Assembly (NCBI RefSeq): GCF_019654955.1
Contig: NZ_BPEV01000004.1
Span: 1 to 64,000 of the forward strand
Origin: Shewanella sp. KT0246
GTDB taxonomy: Bacteria > Pseudomonadota > Gammaproteobacteria > Enterobacterales > Shewanellaceae
DNA length: 64,000 bases
Reading direction: 5' to 3'
Positions 10,111-19,666 of the stretch are shown here, piece by piece. Below the pieces are notes generated by a model, which worked only from the letters and a program-made list of their open reading frames with translations, did not search any database and was not told where the DNA came from. The position numbers and the translations under genes were made by a program. Numbering within the stretch: the stretch's first letter is position 1; the number at the start of each line of letters is the position of its first letter.

Positions 10111-10706
10111 TGAAATACATACTTTTACTACTAGCTATTTCGCTAACTTTTGGCTGTTCAATGCGTGATATAACGTCGATGGACTCTCAAACTGATCAAG
10201 ATTTTGATCTAAATGATAATGATAAAGATGGCGTCATCATGGCAAGAGAGAGATGTATTGATACAGTTAATGGAGCTGGCATTGACAACTATGGCTGTGG
10301 CACTGTTAATGAAATAAATGAGCGTCAAGAACTGAAAATTATGTTCGAGAATGATTCAGACTACATCAATAATCGTTATTATCAGCAAATTGAAAAAGTT
10401 GCAGATTTAATGAACTACTACCCTAACACTCAAGTGACTATTGAGGGACATTGTAGTAAAACAGGTTCCTATGAGCATAATTTAGCCCTATCTCAAGCTA
10501 GAGCAGATAATGTGGTCAAAGTTCTTTCAGATACATTTGGTATTGACTCCTCTCGTTTAACTGCCATCGGGTATAGTTTTGACAGACCAATTGATACATC
10601 TAATACAACTGCAGCAAATGAGCTAAATCGACGAGTCATAGCTGAAGTAACAGGTGATGATACAAAAGCGGATATGAAGTGGCATATTTACACCGTTGAT
10701 CAGTAA
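10110..10706 (+). CDS. OmpA-family outer membrane lipoprotein
   Basis: This 198-residue protein has a lipoprotein signal peptide with lipobox LTFGC (Cys16). An acidic Asp/Asn stretch (about 35-48) resembling thrombospondin type 3 calcium motifs follows. A C-terminal OmpA-like peptidoglycan-binding domain spans about 75-185, with IEGHCSKTGS and LSQARADNVVKVL. It probably anchors the secretion or adhesion apparatus to the cell wall. It is the fifth gene of the adhesin operon, with TAATG overlap to the TolC gene. The family is clear; the exact role in adhesion is inferred from position. Confidence 0.88.
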   Translation: MKYILLLLAISLTFGCSMRDITSMDSQTDQDFDLNDNDKDGVIMARERCIDTVNGAGIDNYGCGTVNEINERQELKIMFENDSDYINNRYYQQIEKVADLMNYYPNTQVTIEGHCSKTGSYEHNLALSQARADNVVKVLSDTFGIDSSRLTAIGYSFDRPIDTSNTTAANELNRRVIAEVTGDDTKADMKWHIYTVDQ

Positions 10707-10731
10707 AACTGCCATATGAAGGAGTGAGGGT

Positions 10732-11442
10732 TTGCAGGGAAAGGGCCGTATATATTTAATCGGTTTAAAACGTATTTACCGTTACCCTTTGCTGGCATCG
10801 GTATTTATCGTATCAGGACTTTTTGCAGCAGCCCCAACTCAAATAGATGTACAGAAAACTATTAGCGCTCTATCAAATCAATATGGTGAGCGTGCAGAAA
10901 AGCGAGCTAAAGCATGGTTTAAAATCGTTAACGATGCTCAAAAGCTTGATGACATTGATAAACTGAAAAAAGTAAACGGCTTTTTCAATTTATTCAAGTT
11001 TGTCGATGATCATGTACTGTGGGGAGAGTCCAATTATTGGGCTTCCCCAATGGAGTTTATCGGTGTAAATGCAGGGGATTGTGAAGATTTTTCTATTGCA
11101 AAATATTTCACCTTGTTACAAGTGGGAGTGCCTGAAGATAAACTCAGAATCACCATGGTTAAAGCAACGTCTGTGAATCAATACCACATGGTACTGGCTT
11201 ACTATGAAACACCAGGCTCAGTACCACTAGTACTAGATAACCTAGACCCGGTAATAAAGCCTGCAACCCAAAGGGGTGATTTATTACCTGTTTATAGCTT
11301 TAACGGTAAACAGTTATGGCTAAACAAAGAGAAAGGCCGAGGCGTACTTGCAGGTTCATCCTCACGTCTTGAAAAATGGAATGATTTAAAACTTAGGTTG
11401 GGTATAGACAGATTACGTCAACCCAAGCAAAAAATGGAGTAG
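10732..11442 (+). CDS. bpfG: LapG-type periplasmic cysteine protease that releases the adhesin
   Basis: This 236-residue protein starts at TTG, preceded by AAGGAG 7 bases upstream. The N-terminus has a hydrophobic export segment ending near AAA. The transglutaminase-like domain carries Cys117 (in NAGDCEDFS), His152 (in YHMV) and Asp169 (in VLDNLD). Their spacing of 35 and 17 residues matches the catalytic triad of known LapG proteins. Family knowledge: LapG cuts the N-terminal retention module of LapA-type adhesins and is held in check by LapD when c-di-GMP is high. The gene lies directly before the LapD-like gene, whose region it overlaps at its stop. In Shewanella it is called BpfG. Confidence 0.93.
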   Translation: MQGKGRIYLIGLKRIYRYPLLASVFIVSGLFAAAPTQIDVQKTISALSNQYGERAEKRAKAWFKIVNDAQKLDDIDKLKKVNGFFNLFKFVDDHVLWGESNYWASPMEFIGVNAGDCEDFSIAKYFTLLQVGVPEDKLRITMVKATSVNQYHMVLAYYETPGSVPLVLDNLDPVIKPATQRGDLLPVYSFNGKQLWLNKEKGRGVLAGSSSRLEKWNDLKLRLGIDRLRQPKQKME

Positions 11443-11450
11443 TGGCCAAG

Positions 11451-13373
11451 ATGACCCTTTTTCGCCAAATCTATGCGTTACTTTTTGGTTTATTTTTACT
11501 GGTAGTAACCAGCCTAGGTTACGTGCAGTTTACAGAAACCCAAAGTTTTCTCATCAAGCAGATGGAATCCGACTTAAATAACGCCAGTCATTCACTTGGT
11601 ATTATGTTAGTCCCAGCTTTAGAAAATGGAGATGATGTTGGAGCCGAAACCTTAGTAAACGTTATATTTGAAGGTGGTTATTACCAACAAATAAAACTCA
11701 CTTGGCTCGTTGATGGAAAGCAGCAGGTATGGAATAACGCAATACGAATTGAGGGAGTACCTCAGTGGTTTATCGATTTAAATTTATTTAGCACCATCAC
11801 CAAAGAAAGTGTTATCACTTCTGGTTGGTTGCAACTTGCTAAAATAGAAATAACTGCTCATCCAGGGTTTGGTTATCATGAATTGTGGCGGATCATATCT
11901 AATACTATCATTATATTTTCAATTCTTTTTTTACTAGCAATAGTCTGTGCTCGTTTCGGCCTAAGCTATATTTTAAAACCTCTTCATACTCTATCAGAAC
12001 ACGCTCAACAGATTGCCAATCGCCAATTCGGCCCGGATATGCCCACACCTAAAACCAAGGAACTCAAAGAACTTGTTGGTGCATTCAATAGCATGTCAAC
12101 TCAGCTTAAACAGGTTTTCAGCTCATTAGATGAAGAAGTATCTGCTCTACGTAAGAAAAACCTCGTAGACCAAGTTTCTGGCCTTCCTAATCGACAATAT
12201 ATGGTGAGCCGTATTAATGGGTGGTTAGCCGAGCCAAGTAGTGGGGCAATTTTCCTCGCTAAATTTGACTGGCTAGAAGAAGTGCACAGTAAATACGGCT
12301 ATCAAGTCCGTGATGAAACCATTAAGTTACTGTCACAAAAGCTCGAACATTATTTAGATGAAGTTGCGCCTTCAGTGATTGCCAGAATTGCCGCTTATGA
12401 GTTCGCTTTTTTGATCACAGAGATTGAACATGATCAACTAACTAAATATTTGCAAACCTTACTCAGAACCCTAAACAAAGAGATTTCAAAGGCGGGTTGC
12501 AAACCAAATGAAGGCTTTGCTATCGGTGTTGCTGAGCGTACTGGCAATATGACTGTCAGTGACATTTTGGCGCAAGCTGATAATGCACTGCAAAAATCAT
12601 TAACTGACAATAAAGTATTCCACTGGTTTGAAACCACAGAGCACCAACTGTTTAGTCGTGAACAATGGCGAGACAATTTAACTGATGCCATACAAAACAA
12701 AAAATTCCAGTTTAGATGGCAACCAGTATTACTTACTCAGAATGAAGAAGTTTGCCAACGTGAAGTATATTGTCAGTTACAGGTCAATGATAAACTCCAA
12801 CACGCGGGCCAATTCATGCCGTACGTTGAACTACTCTCTTTAGGTACATTATTAGACCAATGCTTAATCGAGACTGTCATTGAAAATCGTTTATTAGAGC
12901 GTAATTACGAACCGTTAGCCATCAACTTAACGTTCCAAAGTATCAGCGACCCATTGTTCCATACTTGGCTTCAACACCTACTTCGAAATTGTAATTTCCC
13001 AGAGCGAATATGCTTTGAAATACCTGAAGCCAGTGTTTACAGTGATTTAGAAAACTGCGAAAACTTATGTAATATCATTCGAGATAATGGCGCAAAATTT
13101 GGTATTGATCACTTTGGTAGACAGTTTGGTTCGATGAGTTATTTACAAAGCTTACGACCAAGCTACGTGAAGTTAGATCAATCCTTTGCCTATATGGAAG
13201 ATGACCAACACAATACTGAACTATGTCGTGCCTTGGCAAATGTTGCTAAAGGGCTTGATATACAAGTCATTGTGACTGGTATTCAGCAACAAACCCAACT
13301 TGATCGCTTTACCTCTATGCGATTAGATGCCTACCAAGGCTTTATAGCACCGCCCATCGCAATCACTCTGTAA
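11451..13373 (+). CDS. bpfD: LapD-type c-di-GMP receptor with degenerate GGDEF and EAL domains
   Basis: This 640-residue inner-membrane protein has helix 1 at about 7-25, a periplasmic LapD/MoxY-like domain, helix 2 near 150-170 and a HAMP linker. The GGDEF domain has active-site residues replaced by AAYEF (314-318), and the EAL domain has EVY (438-440) in place of EAL. Both enzymes should be dead, as in LapD, which binds c-di-GMP in the EAL domain and sequesters LapG. ATG 11451 is chosen because it aligns with LapD starts (M-T-L-F-R-Q); a GTG at 11442 overlapping the bpfG stop is possible but has only 2 bases after GGAG. It is the last gene of the operon. Confidence 0.92.
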   Translation: MTLFRQIYALLFGLFLLVVTSLGYVQFTETQSFLIKQMESDLNNASHSLGIMLVPALENGDDVGAETLVNVIFEGGYYQQIKLTWLVDGKQQVWNNAIRIEGVPQWFIDLNLFSTITKESVITSGWLQLAKIEITAHPGFGYHELWRIISNTIIIFSILFLLAIVCARFGLSYILKPLHTLSEHAQQIANRQFGPDMPTPKTKELKELVGAFNSMSTQLKQVFSSLDEEVSALRKKNLVDQVSGLPNRQYMVSRINGWLAEPSSGAIFLAKFDWLEEVHSKYGYQVRDETIKLLSQKLEHYLDEVAPSVIARIAAYEFAFLITEIEHDQLTKYLQTLLRTLNKEISKAGCKPNEGFAIGVAERTGNMTVSDILAQADNALQKSLTDNKVFHWFETTEHQLFSREQWRDNLTDAIQNKKFQFRWQPVLLTQNEEVCQREVYCQLQVNDKLQHAGQFMPYVELLSLGTLLDQCLIETVIENRLLERNYEPLAINLTFQSISDPLFHTWLQHLLRNCNFPERICFEIPEASVYSDLENCENLCNIIRDNGAKFGIDHFGRQFGSMSYLQSLRPSYVKLDQSFAYMEDDQHNTELCRALANVAKGLDIQVIVTGIQQQTQLDRFTSMRLDAYQGFIAPPIAITL

Positions 13374-13384
13374 CATATGCTTTA

Positions 13385-13414
13385 AATAAAGCCACGCAAT
13401 AGCGTGGCTTTATT
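13385..13414 (+). terminator. Terminator of the adhesin operon
   Basis: AATAAAGCCACGC and GCGTGGCTTTATT form a 13-bp perfect stem with loop AATA, 12 bases after the bpfD stop. Confidence 0.85.
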
Positions 13415-13513
13415 ATGTCAAGTTGTAGGCCACAAGATAACTCATCAGTTAAACATCCATGAAGGTCGCGATTAAGAGTGTAAAATAAATCCCAAATGAT
13501 TAATTTCAGACAC

Positions 13514-13542
13514 AAAAAAGCCACTCATTGAGTGGCTTTTTT
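13514..13542 (-). terminator. Terminator of the tRNA operon
   Basis: AAAAAAGCCACT / AGTGGCTTTTTT stem around loop CATTG lies just downstream (minus strand) of the last tRNA-Pro. On the minus strand it ends in six T. Confidence 0.85.
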
Positions 13543-13549
13543 GTTTATG

Positions 13550-13626
13550 TGGTCGGTGATAGAGGATTCGAACCTCTGACCCTCTCGTCCCAAACGAGAT
13601 GCGCTACCGGGCTGCGCTAATCACCG
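13550..13626 (-). tRNA. tRNA-Pro(TGG), second copy
   Basis: The 77-base cloverleaf on the minus strand has anticodon TGG in the loop of the CTCGT/ACGAG stem, a standard T-arm (GGTTCGAATCC) and an encoded CCA end. It is identical to the copy at 13791-13867. It is the last tRNA of the operon. Confidence 0.96.
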
Positions 13627-13790
13627 AAAATCTGTTCTGATATTTGAGTCTTAAGAGAAAATTCTCTGCTCCACTCTAATAAAGAGTGAGTGACACGTTA
13701 TCAAACGACGTAATTCACTAAACGTAACTTTTAATACGGTAGGCCAATTTGATAGGATCAAAATAAATCACTAATTGGAATACTAAAATT

Positions 13791-13867
13791 TGGTCGGTGA
13801 TAGAGGATTCGAACCTCTGACCCTCTCGTCCCAAACGAGATGCGCTACCGGGCTGCGCTAATCACCG
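13791..13867 (-). tRNA. tRNA-Pro(TGG), first copy
   Basis: The 77-base cloverleaf on the minus strand has anticodon TGG, encodes CCA and is identical to the downstream copy. The 164-base spacer between the two has no tRNA. It lies third in the Arg-His-Pro-Pro operon. Confidence 0.96.
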
Positions 13868-13897
13868 AGATATTCTATAAATAGAATGTAGATTGAA

Positions 13898-13974
13898 TGG
13901 GGTGACTGATGGGGCTCGAACCCACGACAACCGGAATCACAATCCGGGGCTCTACCAACTGAGCTACAATCACC
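13898..13974 (-). tRNA. tRNA-His(GTG)
   Basis: On the minus strand the cloverleaf has anticodon GTG within the CCGGA/TCCGG stem. The extra 5' G(-1) opposite C73, a hallmark of tRNA-His, is present, as is an encoded CCA. It lies second in the tRNA operon. Confidence 0.96.
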
Positions 13975-14009
13975 ACTGAATTTCAATCTTGCTAACGAAC
14001 GTTACCGAA

Positions 14010-14086
14010 TGGTGCGCCCAGAAGGATTCGAACCTTCGGCCTTACCCTCCGGAGGGGTACGCTCTATCCAGCTGAGCTATGGGCGC
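14010..14086 (-). tRNA. tRNA-Arg(CCG)
   Basis: The 77-base cloverleaf on the minus strand has anticodon CCG (loop CTCCGGA), perfect GCGCCCA/TGGGCGC acceptor arms and an encoded CCA. It is the first tRNA of the operon and corresponds to argX in the E. coli argX-hisR-leuT-proM cluster. Confidence 0.96.
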
Positions 14087-14107
14087 TCGCCTTGGTTAGC
14101 GACGCAC

Positions 14108-14136
14108 ATAATAGGGATAAATCACCTTCACGTCCA
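14108..14136 (-). promoter_or_regulatory. Promoter of the tRNA operon
   Basis: On the minus strand, TGGACG (14136-14131) and TATTAT (14113-14108) are separated by 17 bases. A GC-rich GTGCGTC discriminator follows, of the kind seen in stringently controlled stable RNA promoters. Transcription would start near 14100, about 14 bases before tRNA-Arg. Confidence 0.65.
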
Positions 14137-14290
14137 CCTTTGTTTATAACTTTTTTGTTTGTTTGCTCAAGTTTTGAGTAAATTGGGATGTTTTTAAGCA
14201 TTTTTCATTTTAAACTGTTGATAGTTCCCTTTGTGAGCGAACTTTCATATACTCGATGATGGATATTGACCTCAAAAGGATTAAGGGAGA

Positions 14291-16951
14291 ATGATGGAAA
14301 AGAGGAAACTCCCTTCAGTTAGTTGCAATAATATCGAACACCTTCAAAGAAGGGTTTCAAGATTAAGGCGATTAGCAACAAAATATAAACGTGCTGAAAT
14401 CATTCAAAACGCCTTATTAGAAATTTCCAACATTGCTACCCACGTGGTGTCACTTGATGCTTTTTACCAAGGTGTGCATAACCATCTGCAAAGCCTGATT
14501 CCTGCTGATAACTTTTTCATCGCCTCCGTCGACAATAACACTGGTAACATCAGTCTACCTTTTTTTGCCGATGAAAAAGATCCTCACCCTTCTGAACTCT
14601 ATCCTGATGAAGAAATCTCTTCTTTATTACAACGTGGTATTACAGGGTACGTTTTAAAGACAGGTGAACCACTCTTTTGTGATGAGCAACGATTTGTAGA
14701 GCTCGTCGCTGAAGGGAAAATTGATGATCTTGGCTCCCCTTGCTTGCAATGGCTTGGATTTCCTATCAAGCATAATAATATCGTGTCAGGTGTATTGGTG
14801 GTTCAAAGTTACAGTAACGACATCAGTTACGGTGAATTAGAACTAGAGTTAATGGGGTTTATTTGTCATCACATTTCCGGAGTAATGGAGCGCCTTCGAC
14901 ATAATGAAGAACTAGAAATTGCGATTATTCAACGCACTAAAGAACTCAGCCAAGCCTACGACAAAGTTAAGCTTGAAGTTCAAGAAAGAGTGAAAGCAGA
15001 AAAATTACAAGAGTCCTTATTTCAAATAGCCGATCTTTCAGCATCAAACATCAGCGGCCAAGATTTCTATCCCCAAATCCACCAAGTCATAAGCCAATTA
15101 TTACCTGCCGATAATTGTTTTATTTCGTTAGTACATAAAGCATCGAAAACTTTATCATTTCCTTTTTATGTATCGCAATTAAGTGGCGAGCCACCAAAAC
15201 CAAGGGCAATGCAAGATGGGTTAACCGAATTTATATTGAAGCATCAACAGCCCAAACTATTAAGCCAACAAGATATTAAAGACATGGTTCAAGCCGGTGT
15301 AATTTACGGCACCAACCCAGCGCTTAACCACACCCAAACAATGAAACAATGGATTGGTATCCCATTATTTATCCATGGTGAAATTGCTGGCGGTTTAACG
15401 ATTTACAGTCTCACCGACCAAAACTCATACGAGGCAAAAGATCTAGAACTGCTCACGTTTGTTTCGCAGCACATTGCCAATGCGATTGAGCGTAAGTTTG
15501 CCGTTGAGCAATTAAAGCGTAGCCACGAGTTATTAGAAGATAAAGTAGAAAAACGAACAAAAGCGATTGCTGAAATGAATGACAACTTGCAACGTCAAAT
15601 CATGCAGCGCAAGAAAATGGAAGCCCAATTGGTATACGATGCTAAGCACGACAACTTAACAGGCTTACCTAATCGCAGCTTTTTTATGGAGCGGTTGTCT
15701 CAAGCCATTAAGCATGTTCGTCGTCATCAAGATGAACAATTTTCACTGCTTTTTATCGATTTAGACGGCTTTAAACAAATCAATGACACTTTGGGACATT
15801 TAGAGGGCGATAGGTTTCTAATTGAAACCTCTACTCGTCTTAAACTATGTATTAGAGAAAATGATACTTTAGCGCGTCTTGGAGGCGATGAATTTGTCAT
15901 TTTATTAGACTCAATCCACAATCTTAAAGATGCAGAGGAAGTGTGTGAGCGAATTTTACAAACGATTTCTGAGCCATATGTTTTAGCACATCAGCAAGTT
16001 ATTTCAGGAGCAAGTATTGGCGTAGCGTTTAGTTGCCTCAATGCATCTGATAATAGTGAGTCTATTCTCAGAAATGCCGATACCGCAATGTATCAAGCAA
16101 AATCTAAAGGCAAAGGCTGCTATGTTATTTTTGACAGAGAGACTGAGTATCACTTCAATCAGCGTATCGAGTTAGAACAGGATTTTTTAAATGCCTTAGA
16201 AAACGGCGACATTGTCGTCGAGTTAACTCCCATAGTGTCTTTTGCCGACTCTGATATCTTAGCTTATGAGCCTATCAGTCATTGGCAACATCCTTCTCAA
16301 GGTTTAATCGACAATAACGAGTTATCAACACTCGCGAATCAAACTCAAACCATGATGATGTTAGATGACTATATTTTTAAATATATCGACCATCATTATA
16401 AAGCGCTTGCCAGCGGGTTAGGCGATGGAATACAAATTCATATCCCACTTTCTAGTCAACATATAAAGCATAAATATGGACTTCGCAGCTTAAAGAATAC
16501 CATTAAGCGCAGTCAAATTTCGGCCTCAAAGTTATGGATATTTTTTCATGAAAAGTCTTTCGTTAAAGACAGCACTCATCATATTAGTGCGTTTGAATCA
16601 CTAGTCGAACTCGGGGTTAATATCGGAATTAATGGCTTTGGCACTGGGTATAGCTCACTCAGCAGTTTAAGCTTTTTACCTATTAAAGCGTTAAAGCTTG
16701 ATGCAGATGTTAGCCAGCATTTAATTAATGATAAGCAACTACAACTTGCTAAAGCATATCAGTTAATTGCGACGACCCTAGGTTTTGAAATTTATGCAGA
16801 GGGCGTGAATACGCCTGAACAAAAGAAAACGTTGGAAAATTTAGGTTACCACCAAGGTCAAGGAGAAGTGTTTTCCTTAGCAAACTTAGTGCTAACTCAG
16901 CATACAGAGCAAGTCGAAACGCCTGCGCTAGCGTCTGAAATCATAATCTGA
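14291..16951 (+). CDS. GAF-GAF-GGDEF protein with degenerate EAL domain
   Basis: This 886-residue protein has no signal peptide or membrane helix and so is probably cytoplasmic. Two GAF sensory domains (about 45-205 and 245-405) are each followed by a helical linker. A GGDEF domain has an intact RLGGDEF motif (531-535). An EAL-like domain has AYEP where EAL is expected and INGFGTGYSS instead of the catalytic IDDFGTGYSS. It is therefore predicted to make c-di-GMP but not degrade it. The start ATGATG is preceded by AAGGGA. It lies alone between the tRNA operon and convergent rep. The ligand of the GAF domains is not evident. Confidence 0.87.
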   Translation: MMEKRKLPSVSCNNIEHLQRRVSRLRRLATKYKRAEIIQNALLEISNIATHVVSLDAFYQGVHNHLQSLIPADNFFIASVDNNTGNISLPFFADEKDPHPSELYPDEEISSLLQRGITGYVLKTGEPLFCDEQRFVELVAEGKIDDLGSPCLQWLGFPIKHNNIVSGVLVVQSYSNDISYGELELELMGFICHHISGVMERLRHNEELEIAIIQRTKELSQAYDKVKLEVQERVKAEKLQESLFQIADLSASNISGQDFYPQIHQVISQLLPADNCFISLVHKASKTLSFPFYVSQLSGEPPKPRAMQDGLTEFILKHQQPKLLSQQDIKDMVQAGVIYGTNPALNHTQTMKQWIGIPLFIHGEIAGGLTIYSLTDQNSYEAKDLELLTFVSQHIANAIERKFAVEQLKRSHELLEDKVEKRTKAIAEMNDNLQRQIMQRKKMEAQLVYDAKHDNLTGLPNRSFFMERLSQAIKHVRRHQDEQFSLLFIDLDGFKQINDTLGHLEGDRFLIETSTRLKLCIRENDTLARLGGDEFVILLDSIHNLKDAEEVCERILQTISEPYVLAHQQVISGASIGVAFSCLNASDNSESILRNADTAMYQAKSKGKGCYVIFDRETEYHFNQRIELEQDFLNALENGDIVVELTPIVSFADSDILAYEPISHWQHPSQGLIDNNELSTLANQTQTMMMLDDYIFKYIDHHYKALASGLGDGIQIHIPLSSQHIKHKYGLRSLKNTIKRSQISASKLWIFFHEKSFVKDSTHHISAFESLVELGVNIGINGFGTGYSSLSSLSFLPIKALKLDADVSQHLINDKQLQLAKAYQLIATTLGFEIYAEGVNTPEQKKTLENLGYHQGQGEVFSLANLVLTQHTEQVETPALASEIII

Positions 16952-16992
16952 GTTAACATCTCTAAATTAATACACTAAAAAGGTTAGTCAGG

Positions 16993-19005
16993 CTACTTTT
17001 TAAACATATCTCTGATATTGGCAATATTGGTTTTAGCAGATTGCGCTTTTTCTTGCTCTGTTTGTTTAGGTTTTCGGTTTTCCCAAATCAAATCATCTTG
17101 TGGCAACTCCATCAAGAAACGGCTTGGCTCACAGCGCATAGTTTCACCAAACTGACGACGCTCTCGGCACATGGTAAACCATAATTCTTTTTGTGCTCGC
17201 GTAATGCCCACATAAGCTAAACGACGCTCTTCATCGACGTTATCTTCATCAATACTCGATTGATGCGGCAATATGCGCTCCTCAGTCCCCACCATAAACA
17301 CATAAGGGTATTCTAGGCCTTTAGAAGCATGAAGTGTCATCAATTGTACTTGATCGCCACCTTCGTCCTCTTGATTACGCTCCATCATGTCTCTCAACGT
17401 AAGACGAGTCACAACTTCTGGTAATGTCATCGGCTCATCTAGTTCGTCACCTTCAAGCATCTCAGTGACCCAACGATATAATTCTGAAATGTTCTTCATC
17501 CGCATTTCAGCCGCTTTAGCACTGGTACTGGTTTCATACAGATAGTCTTCGTAATTAATTTTACGAATAAGCTGTTTAATCGCATCTACAGGTTCGCCGC
17601 GGGTGGCAATTTCGCCAGTATCGACAATGAACTTGCCAAACTGATACAAAGAAGCCATAGCAGCTGGCGCTAAATGATGATTCAGTTCCGCCTGAAAAAT
17701 CGCTTCAAACATCGATATATGCTTTTGGTTGGCGTAATTACCTAAACGCTCTAATGTCGCAGGACCAATACCACGCTTAGGCAAATTCACAACTCGTAAG
17801 AAGGCATTATCATCATCCGGGTTTACCACTAAGCGTAAGTAAGCCATGATGTCTTTGATTTCAGCACGAGCGAAGAATGAGGTTCCGCCTGATAACTTAT
17901 ACGGGATACGGTTAGTCATCAAAGCACGTTCTAATAATCGTGACTGATGGTTACCTCGGTATAAAATCGCGTAGTCACCAAACTTAGTTTTACCCATAAA
18001 CTTATGACGAACGATTTCAGCAATCACTCGCTCGGCTTCTTGTTCTTCGTTAGCAGCAAAAAGCACTCTTAGTGGCTCGCCATAAGCTAATTCACTGAAC
18101 AGCCTTTTCTCATAAACATGGGGGTTATTAGCAATTAAAATATTGGCTGCACGTAAAATTCGTTGGCTAGAACGGTAGTTTTGCTCAAGCTTAATTAAGC
18201 GTAATTGAGGAAAATCTTTACCCAACAGCACTAAATTTTGCGGTTTAGCACCGCGCCAAGAGTAAATCGATTGATCGTCATCACCTACCACTGTAAATCG
18301 AGCGCGATCGCCAACCAATAACTTTACCAATTCATATTGGCTGGTATTGGTATCTTGATACTCATCCACCAGCAGATATTGAAAACGGGTTTGCCATCGC
18401 GTTCGGACTTCTTCGTTATTACGCAGTAGTAATGTTGGCAATAAAATAAGATCATCAAAATCTAACGCGTTATAGGCTTTCATATGCTGAGCATAGCGTT
18501 GATATAATTTAGCGAACAATTGGGTTTGCTCATCGCCACCACGTTTTAATGCTTGATCTGGAATGACCAAATCGCCTTTCCAGTTTGATATTGCACTAGC
18601 TAGGGCTTTAATTAGATCTTTATCTTCTTCAAGCTCGTCTTCAGTGAGCTCTTTTAAAAGCGCAAACGTATCTTGATCATCAAACAGTGAAAAACCGGCT
18701 TTTAAACCCACCACTTTATGTTCACGCTTGATGATTTCTAAACCTAAGGTATGGAAAGTTGAAATCCATAAGCCTCGCGCTTCTTTACGTCCCATCGACT
18801 GCGACACACGCTCCTTCATTTCGCGCGCTGCTTTATTGGTAAAGGTAACGGCAGCAATATTGCGCGCCTTGTAGCCACACTTTTCAACTAAGTATGCAAT
18901 TTTGTTAATAATTACCCGAGTTTTACCACTGCCTGCCCCAGCTAATACTAAACAAGGTCCAGAAACATAGTGAACGGCATCATTTTGCCCAGGATTTAAC
19001 TTCAT
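16993..19005 (-). CDS. rep: ATP-dependent DNA helicase Rep
   Basis: This 670-residue superfamily 1A helicase moves 3' to 5' on DNA and in E. coli helps replication forks pass protein blocks and restarts stalled forks. Walker A is [11 protein letters not shown] near the start; Walker [22 protein letters not shown], the QNYRSS motif and GITRAQ near the C-terminus are all present. The start is placed at M-K-L-N-P-G-Q because E. coli Rep begins M-R-L-N-P-G-Q; a 22-residue in-frame extension to 19071 is unlikely. The ribosome site is weak. It is convergent with the GAF-GGDEF gene and divergent from ubiK. Confidence 0.95.
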   Translation of the reverse strand: MKLNPGQNDAVHYVSGPCLVLAGAGSGKTRVIINKIAYLVEKCGYKARNIAAVTFTNKAAREMKERVSQSMGRKEARGLWISTFHTLGLEIIKREHKVVGLKAGFSLFDDQDTFALLKELTEDELEEDKDLIKALASAISNWKGDLVIPDQALKRGGDEQTQLFAKLYQRYAQHMKAYNALDFDDLILLPTLLLRNNEEVRTRWQTRFQYLLVDEYQDTNTSQYELVKLLVGDRARFTVVGDDDQSIYSWRGAKPQNLVLLGKDFPQLRLIKLEQNYRSSQRILRAANILIANNPHVYEKRLFSELAYGEPLRVLFAANEEQEAERVIAEIVRHKFMGKTKFGDYAILYRGNHQSRLLERALMTNRIPYKLSGGTSFFARAEIKDIMAYLRLVVNPDDDNAFLRVVNLPKRGIGPATLERLGNYANQKHISMFEAIFQAELNHHLAPAAMASLYQFGKFIVDTGEIATRGEPVDAIKQLIRKINYEDYLYETSTSAKAAEMRMKNISELYRWVTEMLEGDELDEPMTLPEVVTRLTLRDMMERNQEDEGGDQVQLMTLHASKGLEYPYVFMVGTEERILPHQSSIDEDNVDEERRLAYVGITRAQKELWFTMCRERRQFGETMRCEPSRFLMELPQDDLIWENRKPKQTEQEKAQSAKTNIANIRDMFKK

Positions 19006-19163
19006 GCTGTCGACTTTACCAATAACGAAAATAAATGGAGTGCGATCATACCAGAAAGCCGCGATCGACAATTAAAAATTTTAATCTTCAAAAGCGATCA
19101 ATACGCTTATTCAGTGCGTATTGTCCTTCAAAGTGAACAAGTGCACATGCTCAATTGATAACA

Positions 19164-19192
19164 TTGGATATGTATGACTGCTGAGGTACAAT
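19164..19192 (+). promoter_or_regulatory. Putative ubiK promoter
   Basis: TTGGAT (19164-19169) and TACAAT (19187-19192) lie 17 bases apart, about 40 bases before the chosen ubiK start. Confidence 0.5.
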
Positions 19193-19233
19193 TAGGTCAT
19201 AGATAAGAAACCTAATTTAATATGGAATTGATG

Positions 19234-19497
19234 ATGATTAATCCAAAAAAACTTGAAGAAATGGCTAAGCAGCTTAGTGATAATCTTCCTAGTGGTGTAA
19301 AGCAATTTGCTGGCGAGTTTGAAGAGCGCTCAAAACAAGTATTGCAAAGCCAACTGATGAAGTTAGATGTGGTTTCTCGCGAAGAATTTGAAGTACAGCA
19401 ACACGTGTTATTAAAAACCCGTGAAAAGCTGGAAGCACTGCAAGCACAAGTTGAAGCACTAGAAGCAAAGTGCTCTTCTGAAGATTGCGGTAAGTAA
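19234..19497 (+). CDS. ubiK: UbiK, ubiquinone biosynthesis accessory factor
   Basis: This 87-residue small protein starts M-I-N-P-K-K, aligned with E. coli UbiK/YqiC (M-I-D-P-K-K). The family signature LDVVSREEFEVQ is followed by a coiled coil (TREKLEALQAQVEALEA). Family knowledge: UbiK promotes aerobic ubiquinone synthesis by helping assemble the Ubi complex and binding lipid. Of three in-frame ATGs (19222, 19231, 19234), the last fits family length and has GGA 6 bases upstream. It is a single-gene unit, with its own promoter and a shared terminator downstream. Confidence 0.92.
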   Translation: MINPKKLEEMAKQLSDNLPSGVKQFAGEFEERSKQVLQSQLMKLDVVSREEFEVQQHVLLKTREKLEALQAQVEALEAKCSSEDCGK

Positions 19498-19611
19498 TAA
19501 CAGCAATGAAGAAGTAGTTTTTTTTATACAGGCTGTTCGAAATTAGCTAATAGAAATTAGGAATTGAAAATAGCCTCCTAAAATCGATAACTATTCTCCA
19601 GATTTGAAACT

Positions 19612-19640
19612 AAAAATGGCATCCTAGGATGCCATTTTTT
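19612..19640. terminator. Bidirectional terminator between ubiK and the aminotransferase
   Basis: ATGGCATCC / GGATGCCAT stem with a two-base centre is flanked by A and T runs. It can serve the plus-strand ubiK and the minus-strand gene ending at 19667. Confidence 0.85.
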
Positions 19641-19666
19641 ATTGCCTATACTTAATCAACTTGAAA

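Noticed and set aside
13627..13790. A lost tRNA-Leu between the two tRNA-Pro copies
   Set aside because: The 164-base spacer shows no cloverleaf or T-arm sequence, so no tRNA pseudogene can be supported.
19005..19071. 22-residue N-terminal extension of Rep
   Set aside because: Rep family proteins begin at M-(R/K)-L-N-P-G-Q; the extension has no family match or ribosome site.
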